Origin: Gordius sp. MW1
Taxonomy: Eukaryota; Nematomorpha; Gordioida; Gordea; Gordiidae
NCBI GenBank assembly: GCA_964036665.1
Contig: OZ038532.1
Span: forward strand, 21,665,037-21,729,036
Length of the DNA: 64,000 nt
Reading direction: 5' to 3'
The position numbers and the translations under genes were made by a program. Shown here piece after piece: positions 22,076 to 33,429 of this stretch; within the stretch, counting starts at the first letter, position 1; each line of letters begins with the position of its first letter. The notes beneath the pieces were generated by a model that saw only the letters and a program-made list of their open reading frames with translations, searched no databases and was not told where the DNA came from.

Positions 22076-22738
22076 TTAAGAATGATGAGTTTTTTTTAGT
22101 CCTTCTAAGGATTCATCAGTCCTCTGGTGCTTGCTAATTTCCTCCAAATCCGGAATTTTTGGTAATTCAATAGCATCTATTTCCATCAGAAAAAGAGAGT
22201 CCGCTACTGTGTTGCTTTCGCCTTTAATGAATCGTATGTCAGTAGTATATTGCGAGATGAGGTCCAACTGTCTTGTTTCTCTTGGAGAATACTGGTCGGG
22301 TTTTGCGTTGAATGCGTAGGTGAGTGGTTTATGGTCGGTATAGATTGTGAAATTACGACCTTCTAAGATATGGCGGAAATGCTTTATGACCAAATAGATT
22401 GCGAGAAGTTCGCGGCCAAAAGTGCTGTACCGGGTCTGAGTGGGTTGTAATTTTGCTGAGAAGAATGCTAGTGGGTATACCTTGTCCGAAATAGTTTGCT
22501 TCAAAACTGCTCCGACCGCCATGTCTGATGCATTGGTGGTCAGTGTGATTTTTGTAAGGGGGTCCGTATTCAAAAAGGTTAGTGTGGTAAAATTCACTAA
22601 TGCTGCTTTTGCTTCTTGAAATACCTTGACCTGAACGTCGTTGCAGGTTACGGACTTTTTGGACTTCTTCAGTAAATCGGTCAGAGGTTGAAGGGTTCGG
22701 GAAATTCCGGGTAGAAATCTACGGTAGAAATTTATCAT
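22076..22738 (-). pseudogene. CsRn1-type RT connection and RNase H
   Basis: Starts at MINFYRRFLPG, the GMxNFYxRFLP block after the RT thumb. RNase H follows: LTTNASDMAVGAVLKQ (first catalytic Asp changed to Asn), FSAKLQPTQTRYSTFGRELL with catalytic Glu, IYTDHKPLTYAF with catalytic Asp, FIKGESNTVADSL. The upstream RT palm with YxDD is absent. Confidence 0.88.
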
Positions 22739-22891
22739 TCCTAGAAATCTCCGGAGATTCTTTAGTGAATCAGGCAGGGGAAAATCGTTGATGTCCTTGA
22801 CTTTGTCTTGTTGATGTCTACAACTAACTTATAGTGGTGCCAGTAAGTCAGCTCCAATTATAGGGGTGTGTACGTTTGCAACTAAAAATAC

Positions 22892-23119
22892 TCATTTAAA
22901 TTCCCGTCGTAAGCCAAGGTGTATACTCAATACGACTTGTCCGTATGTGTGGATGTTGGTTTGGTTAGCCGCTTGTAGAGTTGGGCCATGCGGGATCAAT
23001 GGATGTTTGAAAGGGGGTGGGATTACGCTAACTTCAACGCCTGTGTCGACGAGATATTTCCGTTGGGTGGACCGGTCGAATAGATAGAATAGGCGGCTGA
23101 AAGTACGGCCGTTTCCCAA
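22892..23119 (-). pseudogene. CsRn1-type aspartic protease region
   Basis: Minus-strand LVDTGVEVSVIPPP is the retroelement protease motif (LVDTGAxxSxxP). It is followed in the next frame by the PIIGADLL block (22865-22835), then an abrupt join to VKDINDFPLPDSLKNLRRFL at 22805-22745. That join is the RT deletion junction. Confidence 0.88.
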
Positions 23120-23209
23120 TGTCGCCCAGTCAGTTTTTTTGTTGGGTGTTGGTGTTAAAGTTGCATGGCTGCATGCTCTTCTTCCCTTCCTTTCCGAATT
23201 TATATGGTA

Positions 23210-23981
23210 TCAAAGTGTGTAAGTTGGGCGTTGTCTGGGTGATGACCAAGATCTGCTTGACCTTCTCCATGTCGTCCTACTGTCGTTGGGATTGCCTGTT
23301 AATTGATTTACTCTAAGTTCTAATTGTGACACAGCTTTGATCAGTTCCTGCATTTCGTTTGTTTGAGTATTGGAAATAGGAATATTGGGAATCAGCATGT
23401 TGGGAGTAAGGTTATTTGGAGTGAGGTTATACGAAGTAGCTACTGATGCTAAGCTGCTGACTCTGAAAGTTTCATGAATCCTATCAGCAACGTCTGCAAT
23501 ACGATCCAGTGATTGATCATCTCCCATAGTAGCCAATATGCTTACCACATGTTGTGGTAGCTTGTCCCAGAGGCTTTTTAGGATCTTTTCGTCCATCACA
23601 TTATTACCTAAACGAGATTTTAAGTATCTTACCAACTGGGAGGGGGTGCGGTCTCCAAGGAATATCCCAGAGAATAAATTCCTTATCCTCTTTTCGTCAC
23701 TGTCTCCTAGTCTTTTCAATATTGCTTCCTCCAGTTTGTCGTAAGGGGTAATTTCAGGAACCGTGAATATGAGGTCTGCCACCTCTTCCGCGACTTCTGG
23801 GGGTAGCGACTAGGTAGGAATACTTAGTCTTCTGCGAGGATATGATGCGTGTATGAAACACGGCTTCTACCTGCGATAACCATATGCGTACATTTTTAGG
23901 ATGGAATTCAGGAATTCTCACGTGAACTGCGGTTTCTCTTGGTTCATTGGAGTCTGGGGTTGTTGTGTTTGTTTTTATCAC
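23210..23981 (-). pseudogene. CsRn1-type gag
   Basis: Two overlapping frames (23981-23754 and 23782-23210) joined by a frameshift near 23800. Typical CsRn1 gag blocks: VRIPEFHPKNVRIWLSQVEA, EEAILKRLGDSDEKRIRNLF, GDRTPSQLVRYLKSRLG, LWDKLPQHVVSILAT, DRIADVADRIHETF. The C-terminal CHCC zinc knuckle of the family is not evident before the protease. Structural protein of the cytoplasmic particle. Confidence 0.88.
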
Positions 23982-23996
23982 GTCTCAGGTCACCAA

Positions 23997-24267
23997 TGTT
24001 ATGGTTGTAAGGTATTTATTTACACACACACAATAAGGATTGGTATTAATTAACAATGAAATAAAATATGAGCGAAATTTGGTATGATAGAATATTCACT
24101 AGCGTTAGTTGATCGCAGAAGTAGATAAAAATAATATATATCAATAGCGATGTGGTTTTGTTAGCGAAAGTTTTTGGTGGAATTGTTAATGGATAGATGA
24201 TTAAAAAGTTGAAAAGTAAGTGAATGTCAGTTGGTTACTTCATCTCGCCAATGTCTAAAACGCCACA
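23997..24267 (-). repeat. 5' LTR of the CsRn1-type element
   Basis: 271 bp; partner of 20557-20832. Contains the element promoter by position; ends TGTTATGG at the gag side. Confidence 0.9.
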
Positions 24268-25009
24268 CGTAGCCTAAGCCTAAAACTTTGTAATATTTAA
24301 TAATGCTATGGATACAAATATTTGATAAATATATTATATAATTTATTCACATACCCAAAGGGTCAATCTTACTTAGGTAAATGATTGCCAAATTTTAAAT
24401 TTTTTTCAAAAATATATAATATTTACTACACTTAGGAATTTTTTTAATATTAAATATATCCATACATAATGATTTACACTTAATACCTTAAATGTAAATC
24501 AGGCAAAATAAAATACACAATAATTTACTAAAATCTAACGATCAATAAAAAGTCGAGATCTCGCCGAAAAAATCTCGTATCGTCGCGTCTCGACATCAAA
24601 ATTCTCGTCTCGATCTCGGGTCCGTTTTTCAAATTCTCGTCTCGTCCCGTTTCGGTTTTTCCAGACGAGACGAGACTGAAAATTTTCTCGGTTTATCCGC
24701 ATCACTAGACTTGCGACAGCTGTAACCTTGTTTTTTGGTTTTACCGCCATCTAGCGACGAGAGATATAACTTTTTTATACTTAGTTATCGTTATGGTGCT
24801 ACCTATTGCCTTAAAATCTTTTCCACTATTGCTTTGTCATTTATGTCTCAATTTTTACTCGCTCGTTTTTTTACAATATATAAGCCTGTGACAAATAAAT
24901 AATATCAATACCCAAAAACATCACCATTTTCTCAAATAAAAATAGCGCGCACTTTTTCAAACATCCACACGTTGCGTTCTTTTTTCGTATTTTTATGAAT
25001 GGCTTTTCT

Positions 25010-27063
25010 ATCCTTTCCTACACATGAACCTAGTTCTGCTGTGGTTCACTTAGCTGTATATCTAAATGGGCACCGCGGTTATTTTACGGATGCAAATGTC
25101 AGACAAATAACCTCCCCCAGATACAACGTTAACAGCTTTCTTCAAGCTATGCCAACAAGAGGATTTTGAGCAAACGCTGCTATATTACCAAGCGCCTACG
25201 AATTACCCATGGAATATACGCAGCAGGTCCTTTAAACGTGGTCTGACATATTCAAAGATTATGCGATAGGAATGCGATAGGCCGACTATAAACTATCCAT
25301 CCCAATCAAGATTAATGTTTCTTTCTCCTCACGCTTTTCGTTAACGTCCGCGGTCCAACGTGTTTCCAGCATTAAGAGTTGTCATCGACGTTGCACATTC
25401 TACTTTCCGCTGTTATGCCAAGCTATGCATTTATTAGAGCATTTTATCATGGATGAATGCATTAGTGACGCTGCCATACGTCACATACAAAAAAATTCGT
25501 GCATTGTTTACACTTATATTGATCTCCTGCTCCGCGTCATGCCCTACCAATTTATAGAATAAATATAAATCATACATGACTGAAGATATCAATCATCGAA
25601 ATAGTCATGCACGTTTTAATATTAACATAAATCAAATGCTACAACACTATAACGAAACTTTAATTATTCCTGACGATTTATCTTACAAATTGGAAACAAA
25701 GTTTTGACTAAATTGGGAATTCCTGCACCAAATCGGTTTGCTGCTGCTCCATTTGATGTAGACTTACATCGTGGAGAAAATTACTAGGGTAATTTTTCGT
25801 CGTATGTGCGATATACCAAAGCTAACGCTGCAACAAAAGCCATATACGATAAGATTTTGCTTGCTGTTAATTAAGATTATGGAGTAGTTTTCTTTTAAGA
25901 TGCTCCAGGAGGAACAGGTAAAATTTCTCTGCTGACATTGTTCCTGGCAACTATTCTTCCCCAAATGATAAAGCCCTTATTTCGCATTAAAATTGCCTTT
26001 AAACGTTCTATAGTGAAACTCCAATGTACAGCATTTTCAGAACATCTGGAGGGTAAAGTATTACAGAGGTGCAAACGTATCGTTTGGGATGAATGCACAA
26101 TGGCCCTTAATAAATCTCTAGCTCTTAATCGGTCATTGCATGCGAGGAAACCTCAAACCGCTTGGTAACTTTATATTATTGTTTGCAGGAGATTTCAGGC
26201 AAACTTTATCGGTGATCCCTCGATCCACTGCAGACGAAATCAATACTTCCTTGAAATATTCTATTTTGTGGCCTTATGTCAAAAAGTTACATCTAACTAC
26301 TATTATGCGTGTAGTGTTTCAAAATCCTGCATGTGAGATATTCTCCCTCAATTGCTAGAAATTGAGAACGGAACGATGCCCGTTTATATAAGCTAAGGAC
26401 GGATTTCTTTTCTTATCCACTTCTGCAATTTTGTTTCATCTAAAATTGCTTGGGTTAAAAAGTTTTCAAATATTAACGTCCATTATCATGATCGACTTTG
26501 GGTCCGCCAACAGGTTAGCCTCGCCCCGAAGAATAAAGACGTCCATGAGCTTAATCTTATTTTGTCCAACATTTAAGGCGATTCATTTACTGACAGGTCC
26601 GTTGACACTGTTGTTGTTGCTGATGACGCTGTTAATTACCCGATCAAATTCTTAAATTCACTTGTCTGCCAGGAATACCACCTAACATTAGGCGGTTGAA
26701 AATTGGCGTCCCGATTATCATGATCCGCAATATCAATCAACCAAAACTTTGCAATGGCACACGTCTCGCTGTTAAACCCTTGATGTGCAACGCTGTTGAA
26801 GCCACGATTTTGACTGGATCTTTCACTTGAGAAAATGTCCTCATCACACGGATTCCTTTAATTCCGACAGATTTACCCTATGAATTTAAAATACAATTTT
26901 TTTTAAAACTCGCATTTGCTATAACCAGTAACAAGGCGCAAGGACTATCTCTAGAAATTTGTGATATAGATCTAGAAACAGATTGCTTTTCACATGGCCA
27001 ATTATATGTTGCGTGTTCTCGCGGTGGCAACCAACAAAATCTATTTGTATATATAAATAATTA
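25010..27063 (+). pseudogene. Helitron Rep/helicase, C-terminal two thirds, decayed
   Basis: Fragments in order: VVHLAVYLNGHRGYFTD (25042), AFFKLCQQEDFEQTLLYYQA then PTNYPWNIRSRSFKRGLTYS (25133-25255; Helitron-specific linker), Walker A remnant DAPGGTGK (25900-25923), Walker B region RCKRIVWDECTMALNK (26069-26116; DExx box), FAGDFRQTLSVIPR (26190-26225), then LPGIPP..LKIGVPIIMIRN (26660-26730), AITSNKAQGLS (26919-26949) and YVACSRGGNQQNL (27006-27044) ending at TAG 27061. This is a 5'-to-3' Pif1-family helicase fused to HUH Rep in intact Helitrons; at least eight stops or shifts are present and the HUH domain is not seen here. Confidence 0.88.
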
Positions 27064-27097
27064 GCAAAAAAAATGCCCTCCAAGCATTATAATAATA

Positions 27098-27432
27098 TGT
27101 TAATCAGGCTTGACTCAAGCAGCTTAGTCAACGACGCTTAATCAGGTACAATTGCGTTTATGGTACCACTTTATTCAAATCCCATATTTGAATATTGTAC
27201 GGTCGCTTTATTAATATCTCTTATTATACAATTTAAGTATTTGGTATCGCTCTATTCACACTCCCCCATACAATTTGAATACACAATTATTGAAATTTAG
27301 ATATTTGTTTGAATACCATACAATTTATTCATATTAATAATTATTTTACGTGTAGATAAAGACGAATTCACAGCATGTATTCATTCCATTTTTTGGTTAT
27401 AATAAACTTACTACACATTAAAAAAAGCAACA
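27098..27432 (+). repeat. Putative 5' LTR of a second CsRn1-like element
   Basis: TGTTAATCAGG...AGCAACA directly upstream of a primer-binding site. Begins 35 bp after the Helitron helicase stop. No matching 3' LTR is found, so the edges are provisional. Confidence 0.5.
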
Positions 27433-27435
27433 AAA

Positions 27436-27449
27436 TGGTGACCCCGACG
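27436..27449 (+). promoter_or_regulatory. tRNA-Trp-type primer-binding site
   Basis: TGGTGACCCCGACG matches the complement of the tRNA-Trp 3' end, the primer of CsRn1-group elements. Confidence 0.75.
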
Positions 27450-27654
27450 ATGAAAATGGAAACTAACCAAATAAACGAAGATTCGAAATGGGAAAGCACC
27501 CAATTTTTGGCGCAGATTTTTTAAGTTATTTTAACTTAATATTAAATATTAAAAGAAAACAACAATAGAAACACAAACCACATCGGTTGCAGACAAAAAA
27601 CAGCATTTAATGAGGTAAATTTACCACTTGCTTTAGTACATCCTCCTGAATTTA

Positions 27655-28330
27655 GTGGTTATCCCCGCAGTTTTTAAACCCACAATCTATACACCAAAAA
27701 CAAAACACAACCATGACCACAAAAAAACCAAAGGGCCGCCAGTATTTTTCAAACCCAGACGTTTGAATGCTGAAAAACTGAAGATTGCCAAAGATGAATT
27801 CATTCACATGATGGATTTAGGCATCATCAGAACGTCAAATAGCAGCTGGGTTTCACCAATGCACATGGCACCCAAAAAGAACAATAAAGAGTGGAGACCA
27901 TGCGGAGATTATCGGGCTCTCAATATCAAAACAGTTCCCGATCGTTACTCATTACCTCATATACACGACTTTTCACTTTCCTTGGCAGACAAAAATATAT
28001 TTACTAAATTGTATTTAGTTCGTGCTTATCATCAAATTTCAGTAACACCAGATGATATCCAATAAAATCGCAATCACAACCCCATTCAATTTATTTAAAT
28101 TCTTACGCATGCCTTTTAGTTTAAAAAATGCAGCAAAAACGTAAGATTTATTTACCATTTTCTCAAAGGATTGGACCACACATTTGCCTATTTAGATGAC
28201 ATTTTAATCGCCAGTTCTTCATGCAGAACACAAAGTGCACGTCGAACAAGTAATACAACGACTTTGTGATAATGGGATTAATGTCAATTTGCAAAAAGGT
28301 AAATGGGGAGGAAAGAAAATTGAGTTCTTA
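27655..28330 (+). pseudogene. CsRn1-like reverse transcriptase fragment
   Basis: [40 protein letters not shown] and [20 protein letters not shown] are near-consensus for this group. [16 protein letters not shown] replaces the catalytic D with Y in motif A, and the frame stops. Downstream AITTPFNLFKFLRMPFSLKN AA is in another frame, the YxDD box is read as YLDDILIAS only across a shift (about 28188-28215), and RLCDNGINVNLQKGKWGG K ends at 28330, where another gypsy begins. Gag and protease are absent between 27450 and 27655. Confidence 0.85.
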
Positions 28331-28340
28331 AGACACCGTA

Positions 28341-28745
28341 ACGTCCAAAGAGTGCAATTATAAATCTAACATTGATAAACGTTGTAGGGATCATTTTGTA
28401 AATGCTATCAAATTGAAAAGATTGGAATATGAATTGAGGAGCAAATTCCCTGATACCTTGGATGAAGAAGAAAATTTCTTAAATAGAGTGGTCAACATGG
28501 CAATCACCACGGAAAGAGCTGAAATTGAAACACATGAAGAGAAGGATGAAATGCATTGTAAGATTAAACATCAAACATCCTCTTATACACAATAGCACGA
28601 TCAGACCAAAAAATCATATGGGAAAACATCAATTTGCTCAAGATGTCAAAGAGAGCATCAAAAATTTCGTTGTCCTGCATTTAATGCCAATTGCCACAAA
28701 TGCAACTAGAAGGGACATTTTGCCATATGCTGCCGCAGCACACTG
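28341..28745 (+). pseudogene. Gypsy gag C-terminus with two zinc knuckles
   Basis: RRVVNMAITTERAEIE-type helix region (28470-28530) followed, in the frame of about 28615-28745, by CSRCQREHQKFRCP and CHKC..KGHFAICC: two CCHC knuckles, the second interrupted by a stop codon. Confidence 0.75.
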
Positions 28746-28946
28746 AATTGAGTCATAGATTATGAATCGTCTGATTCTATCAAACGCATTGGGCAACGTG
28801 CTGAGCTAGCTACAATTACGGTTAAGTTGAATGGACATACAATTCTAATGGCTTAGGATACTAAGGCCCTAATCTCAGTAATTATTGCTAGAGTATGGCA
28901 ACTGTTAGTAAAACCGAAGCTACATGGAAATCAACCAGTAGAAATA

Positions 28947-29940
28947 TTGGGGAAAACATATATGGTAGTTGAAATGGGGAATATCTCACATTATCTCTCG
29001 GCTGTCGTTACAAAATCGGATGATGTACCATTGTTTGGGTTGCCGTGGATAATAAAATTTGGATTCCAAATACCGAGGAAGTCAAAATATATAAAATCGG
29101 TGAGAAACCCCCACAAAACGGATCCTCAGTTAACCTTAATAAGGAATTTTCATTGGTGTGTAATAATACTCCTACTCAAGTAAAAGAATTTCTCGTAAAA
29201 ATCGTATTACTAGAAGATGCAAAACCAATCGCGATTCCAGCAAGAAGGGTTCCCTTTCTTTTACGCAAGCCTGTCGAGCTTGAACTGAGCAGGTTGATTC
29301 ATGCAGGTATATAGAAAAGGTGGATCCTTGTGTTAGCAAAATTACATGGAGCACTCCTATAGTAAATGTAAGGAAAAAAAATGGTGAAATAAGAATATGC
29401 GCGGATTTCAAGGTAACCTTGAATCCTTTCATTCACAATGATTATCATATCATTCCAACTTTTGATGATATCTCAGCTAAAATTCGGGATGGATACTTAT
29501 ATACCAAAATCGACATGCGAGACGCATATTTGCAGCTACCAATAGCTGAAGAATGTCAGAAATTACTAACTATTTCCACACATATGGGTTTTTTTAAGTA
29601 CAAACGGATGCCATTTCGGTTATCTTATGAGCCTTTGATTTTTCAGAGATACATGGAAAGTATATTGTGTGATTGCAATCATACGGGAATTTATTTATAT
29701 GATATAATTATTACGGGCAAAAACTACCAGGATCATATATACAATTTAAGAAAAGTGCTAAACATATTGCAATCGGTGGGTATGAAGGCGCAATTCTCTA
29801 TGTCGAATTTTCAAAAGAATCTATTACCCTCCTAGTACATACTTTTGATAGTAATGGTATTCATCCTTCTACTGATAAAGTACGAGCTATCAAAAATAGC
29901 CCATCTCCAAAGATTGTAAAGGAATTGCGATCATTTTTAG
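28947..29940 (+). pseudogene. Gypsy protease to reverse transcriptase region
   Basis: Protease tail VPLFGLPWIIKFGFQIP (29016-). RT blocks: PARRVPFLLRKPVELELSRL (29239-), KITWSTPIVNVRKKNGEIRI (29338-), CADFKVTLNP, YTKIDMRDAYLQLPIAEECQ (catalytic D retained), THMGFFKYKRMPFRLSYEPL, and GIYLYDIIITG where the YLDD box has become YLYD (29687-29719), a catalytic loss. Thumb LRSFLGLINYHEKFIPHLHG is in a shifted frame at 29928-29988. Confidence 0.85.
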
Positions 29941-30074
29941 GCCTAATTAACTACCACGAGAAATTTATTCCACATTTACATGGGATAATGGCACCATTAC
30001 ACAAATTGACGAGCGTCAAAGCCAAATGAGTTTGATCTCAAACGGAGTAGTCAGTTTTTCAAAAGGTCAAAGCT

Positions 30075-30449
30075 TTGTTAACAGACCAATCGACCTTAGT
30101 ACCGTACTCGAATGAACTTCCATTAATTCTTGAATGCGATGCTTCAGAAATGGGGTTTGGAGCTGTACTCTATCATTTAATTAAAAATAATAAAAGACCA
30201 ATCGCATATGCGTCAAGAACGCTAATTGATGGAGAGAAACAATATTCACCAATTGACAGAGAAGCAAAAGCCTTGGTTTTTGGTATGGAAAAATTTCCAT
30301 ACTTACTAGGCTTTAGGTTTGTCCTAAGGACCGACCATAAATCTCTTGAAAGAATATTTGGAGCTACACGGTTAGTTAGGTGGGCATGGAAGATGTCCGC
30401 TTATGACTATACTATCGAATACATTCCTGGCAAGGAGAATGTGTGCTGA
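30075..30449 (+). pseudogene. Gypsy RNase H domain
   Basis: LILECDASEMGFGAVL with catalytic Asp, SRTLIDGEKQYSPIDREAKA with catalytic Glu, LRTDHKSLERIF with catalytic Asp, YTIEYIPGKEN. This is the best preserved stretch of the element and all visible catalytic residues are present, but it is isolated by stops on both sides. Confidence 0.88.
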
Positions 30450-30639
30450 CGCATTACACGCTTACCAGTGCCGGCGACCTATGTGGATAAGTTCAATTTT
30501 TATAAAAGTAATTCAACTAATCATATTCGTCTCCTTAATTTGCAAGATTTGCACCTCACAGAAGAAGCTCTAATAAGGGAATCAAATAATGATCCGCATC
30601 TAAGAACATTAAAAAGATATCGCCAGGTTATAAGTTTAT

Positions 30640-31586
30640 TGGCCACATTTGGATATAAGATATCGAAATGTATGTGCATATATGTGTTGGGTGTCAGAAA
30701 AATCGAAGCAATCAACCCGAAGTTCCCCTATATTCTTGGAACGTGAAAAGGGTACACGTAGATTATGCGGGTCCGATGGTCGTATATTATTGGCTGGTTG
30801 CTGTAGATTCGTATTGTAAATGGATAGAAACTGCGTTATAGCGAAGTTTGACGATTCATGTTACATTAAAGAGATTGCGAGAGTGGTTTGCTAGGTGGGG
30901 AGTTCCCAAGCAAATGGTAACAGACAACGGGCCTCAGTTTCGAAGCGGGAATTCTTTTGCGCTAAATACCATCTTAAGCCCATTAAAGCAACACCATATC
31001 ACCCCAAAACCAATGGCCTCTCAAGAGCCAATAGGACTTTGAATTCACGTTATGCAGCTGCACTCGAATACAACACAGACCCGGAAGATTGCATGATGGA
31101 TGTTCTCACAGCTACCGCATCAGCGAACATTCGTCTACCGGAAGATCGCCATCAAAAGCGTTAATTGGAAGAAATATCAAAACTTCGTTGGACTGGGTAC
31201 TTCCTAATCAAAACAAATTTATGGAGCAAAAGATTGATGAGCAGGAAAAGAGACATGATGCGCATGCGACAAATAGAGAATTCATCCCTGGTCGATTAGT
31301 ATGGGTAAAAAACGAAGTGAATAATGGTTGAAAAATAATAAAACGTAACGGTTCATGGTCGTACTTAGTGGAAACGCTAAATAAAAACATGCGGAAACAT
31401 AGTGATCAGTTTAGAGACCGTACAAGTGCCATTGATACTCACGGGCCTAAAGAAACTGCAGACGATAGCTCTGAAGACATCGCACCTACTCCGACCTCAA
31501 ACGTGGAAGATCCAGAAAGCCAGACCGTTCAAAGGAAATCTACGAAAAATAGAAAACCTCCGAGTTGTTTAATAGAGAAAATTTAG
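30640..31586 (+). pseudogene. Gypsy integrase and C-terminal tail
   Basis: HHCC region eroded (CIKCLGCQKN-like frame at 30675). Core VHVDYAGPM (30752-), WIETAL, then VPKQMVTDNGPQFRSGNSF (30901-30957). The YHPKTNGLSRANRTLNSRYA block (30991-) is in a different frame, with the catalytic Glu position reading R. Then EHSSTGRSPSKALIGRNIKT (31109-) and acidic tail to 31586. Confidence 0.85.
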
Positions 31587-31784
31587 GCTTATAGAAGGCG
31601 AAGGGAAATGTTACGATTATACTTGATGTTCGACGACATTGGTTATTATTAATTACATTCATATTTATCTATATTCATATACATATAATTTGTACCAAAT
31701 TGCCACAAAATGTTTGGTGTCGAGTTTCCTTATTCATATGTTTATAAATTTAAACCCTGATTAATAAAACCATTATAATCACTT

Positions 31785-32445
31785 TTAGCCGAGAACTATT
31801 GGCCGTTTACCTCATAATAAAACATTACAGCCATGTACAATTTCACCGTATACACCGACCACAAACCCTTGACTTATGCACTTAAGGCAAAGATGGACAA
31901 AAACTCACCCCGACAAATCCTTCAATTGGACTACGTATACAGTTCACACCGGACTTTCAATACATCCAGGGTTGGCGGATACCCTGTCACGTACAGACAT
32001 CGACACAATCCTACATGCTTCACAGTCATTGCTAGAGCTTATGCTACAAGACAGGAGGTCGAAAGTTACACAAAGGAAGAAACCAAAATTTGATGAACAA
32101 TTCCCAATACCCCGTTCAAAACTAAATATTACTTGTGATGTTTCCCAAACAGCACCTCGCACTCTGGTATCTCCTACCTTGCGACAAACCTTTCGACTAA
32201 TATCACGGATTATCACATCCTGGTATCCGTTCAACTCTAAACTCATTTCCAAACGTTTTTTCTGGCCTCAAATGAACCACGACGTGCGACGATGGGCTCA
32301 ACAATGCCACAAATGTCAGGTTGGCAAGGTACATAGACATGTTATTTCTTCACCAGGTACATTCACCTAACGGGATGCTCGATTTAGCCATGTCCACTTA
32401 AACATTGTTGGTCCTTTACCTCAATTCAATGAATATACTTCTATG
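31785..32445 (+). pseudogene. CsRn1-like RNase H and integrase N-terminus (continuation)
   Basis: SRELLAVYLIIKHYSH then FTVYTDHKPLTYALKAKMDK (31839-), LQLDY, GLADTLSRTDIDTI (31969-), then integrase zinc domain KRFFWPQMNHDVRRWAQQCH and KCQVGKVHRHVISSPGTFT (32254-32368) and FSHVHLNIVGPLPQF, where the first catalytic Asp reads Asn. Same family as 20557-24267 and in line with 27655-28330. Ends near 32445. Confidence 0.85.
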
Positions 32446-33060
32446 CAGTACAATATCTCGTGATGGAAATCAATCCACAACTAAAACTATTGCTATTTCG
32501 TTTGCGGATGAAGCAGAAGTTTTGTCAGCATGAATAATTTGTGTGTATCTGATGACATCATGTCGAGTGATGTTTTGAACGCACTAAATTGTTTTTAGCG
32601 TTAAGAAGCGCCTGAAGTTGAAAACGATAAACCTTTTTACATCAGTAGAATTTCCAGGGCCTGCATCTAATTCAATCTCATTATCTCCGATAACAAGAAT
32701 ATGTTGCCTATCTGGTTAGGGAAGAAGGAGCCGATTTTGTGGTAAATTTGGCTTTTTACTTTAAAGGTTGGTATAAATTTAGTTGTTATAACATCCGCGC
32801 CAAACGACGACATTTAAAAGTAGGAGTTGTATTTGTTAATGTTAGATAATGTTCAGAATCGGCAATATAACCAGCAAGCAAAGTCTTTAATGGCTCTGGC
32901 GGTTGTTTTAGTTGAGGCGCTTTAATTTTTCCAAATACGCAACACCTTCATTTCGTTTCTCCAAAGCATTGCAATAAGGACATACGATGGTCATAGTGCC
33001 AATAAGACATGGTGACGTTTTATTCAAACAAATTTGAAGGTGGTTTTTTAATATCTCTTC
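32446..33060 (-). pseudogene. Helitron N-terminal region on the opposite strand
   Basis: Minus strand, several frames. GTMTIVCPYCNALEKRNE (33006-32953), FGKIKAPQLKQPPEPLKTLL (32939-32880), MSSFGADVITTKFIPTFKVK, SQIYHKIGSFFP (32827-32732), LQALLNAKNNLVRS. These match the Helitron N-terminal blocks (MdxxCpxCxAL, GKIxLPxLxxPPxxLxxL, FxVxGQxYHxIGSLxP) preceding the HUH motif. Orientation opposes the helicase at 25010-27063, so it belongs to another copy or an inverted part of the same one. Confidence 0.8.
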
Positions 33061-33429
33061 ATTTTGATTCTACAGATTTTAGGTTATTACATTTAACTAT
33101 TATAAACGCTGTACTCAATTTTTTTCTCTACACTGTCGACCATTATCACTGACTTTAATACGTCAGTGATTTATAACTTTTTGTCACGCAAGTTTGCATA
33201 TTACCACTAAACATCGTATTATTATCTTATAAATCAAAAATGCCAAATAAGTATTTGAAACTGTTATAAATCTATTTAATTATGAATAAATATGCCTTTT
33301 TCTATTATTAAACTAAAAATTATTTATTTTATCAAGTATAGCATTATGTTTTTTTACATCATAATCTCTCCTACAGATGACCCAAAATTTTTATATAAGT
33401 TCCATTAATCTATACTAATTATTCAGCTA

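Larger units (their letters stand above)
20557..24267 (-). mobile_element. CsRn1-type Ty3/gypsy LTR retrotransposon with RT deleted
   Basis: Two LTRs (20557-20832 and 23997-24267) flanked by a 4-bp TSD CGTA (20553-20556 and 24268-24271). On the minus strand the LTR runs TGTGGCGTTTTAGAC...CATAACA. Just inside the 5' LTR is a primer-binding site TTGGTGACCTGAGACGTG (23991-23974), a near match to the tRNA-Trp 3' end used by CsRn1 elements. A purine tract GTAAGGGGAGTAT precedes the 3' LTR. Order gag, protease, RNase H, integrase. About the whole RT palm is missing between 22738 and 22892, so it is non-autonomous. Confidence 0.92.
19037..24278. mobile_element. TIR DNA element of unknown superfamily, split by an LTR element
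   Basis: Left terminus CTAAGGGTGCGTCTGAATAC (19037-) matches, with 5 mismatches in 24, the inverse of the right terminus, which is itself interrupted by the LTR element (…GCGCGTATTAAGACGTA at 20540-20556, resumed as CGTAGCCTAAG at 24268-24278). Inside is a strong fold-back with arms about 19097-19140 and 19372-19415 (CCATAGACTAATAAAACCAT in both). No transposase seen and no convincing TSD, so superfamily is unassigned. Confidence 0.6.
17824..24707 (+). mobile_element. hAT-like element, CTCGT family, copy C, with nested insertions
   Basis: Starts TAGTGTTTCGATCTCG and ends CCGCATCACTA; TSDs GACTTACG (17816-17823) and GACTTGCG (24708-24715) differ at one base. It splits the Helitron: sequence up to 17823 and from 24708 on are the Helitron halves. 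Interior 18100-19036 and 24279-24560 is collinear with copies A and B, the middle being displaced by the TIR element 19037-24278. Confidence 0.85.
28331..31778 (+). mobile_element. Ty3/gypsy (K02A2.6-like) element lacking its 5' LTR
   Basis: Interrupts the second CsRn1-like element between RT (ends 28330) and RNase H (resumes about 31785). Contains gag C-terminus with zinc knuckles, protease, RT, RNase H, integrase, a polypurine tract GGCGAAGGGAAA and a putative 3' LTR 31609-31778 (TGTTACG...ATAATCA). Multiple stops. Same family as the palindromic fragment 395-1302. Confidence 0.8.
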
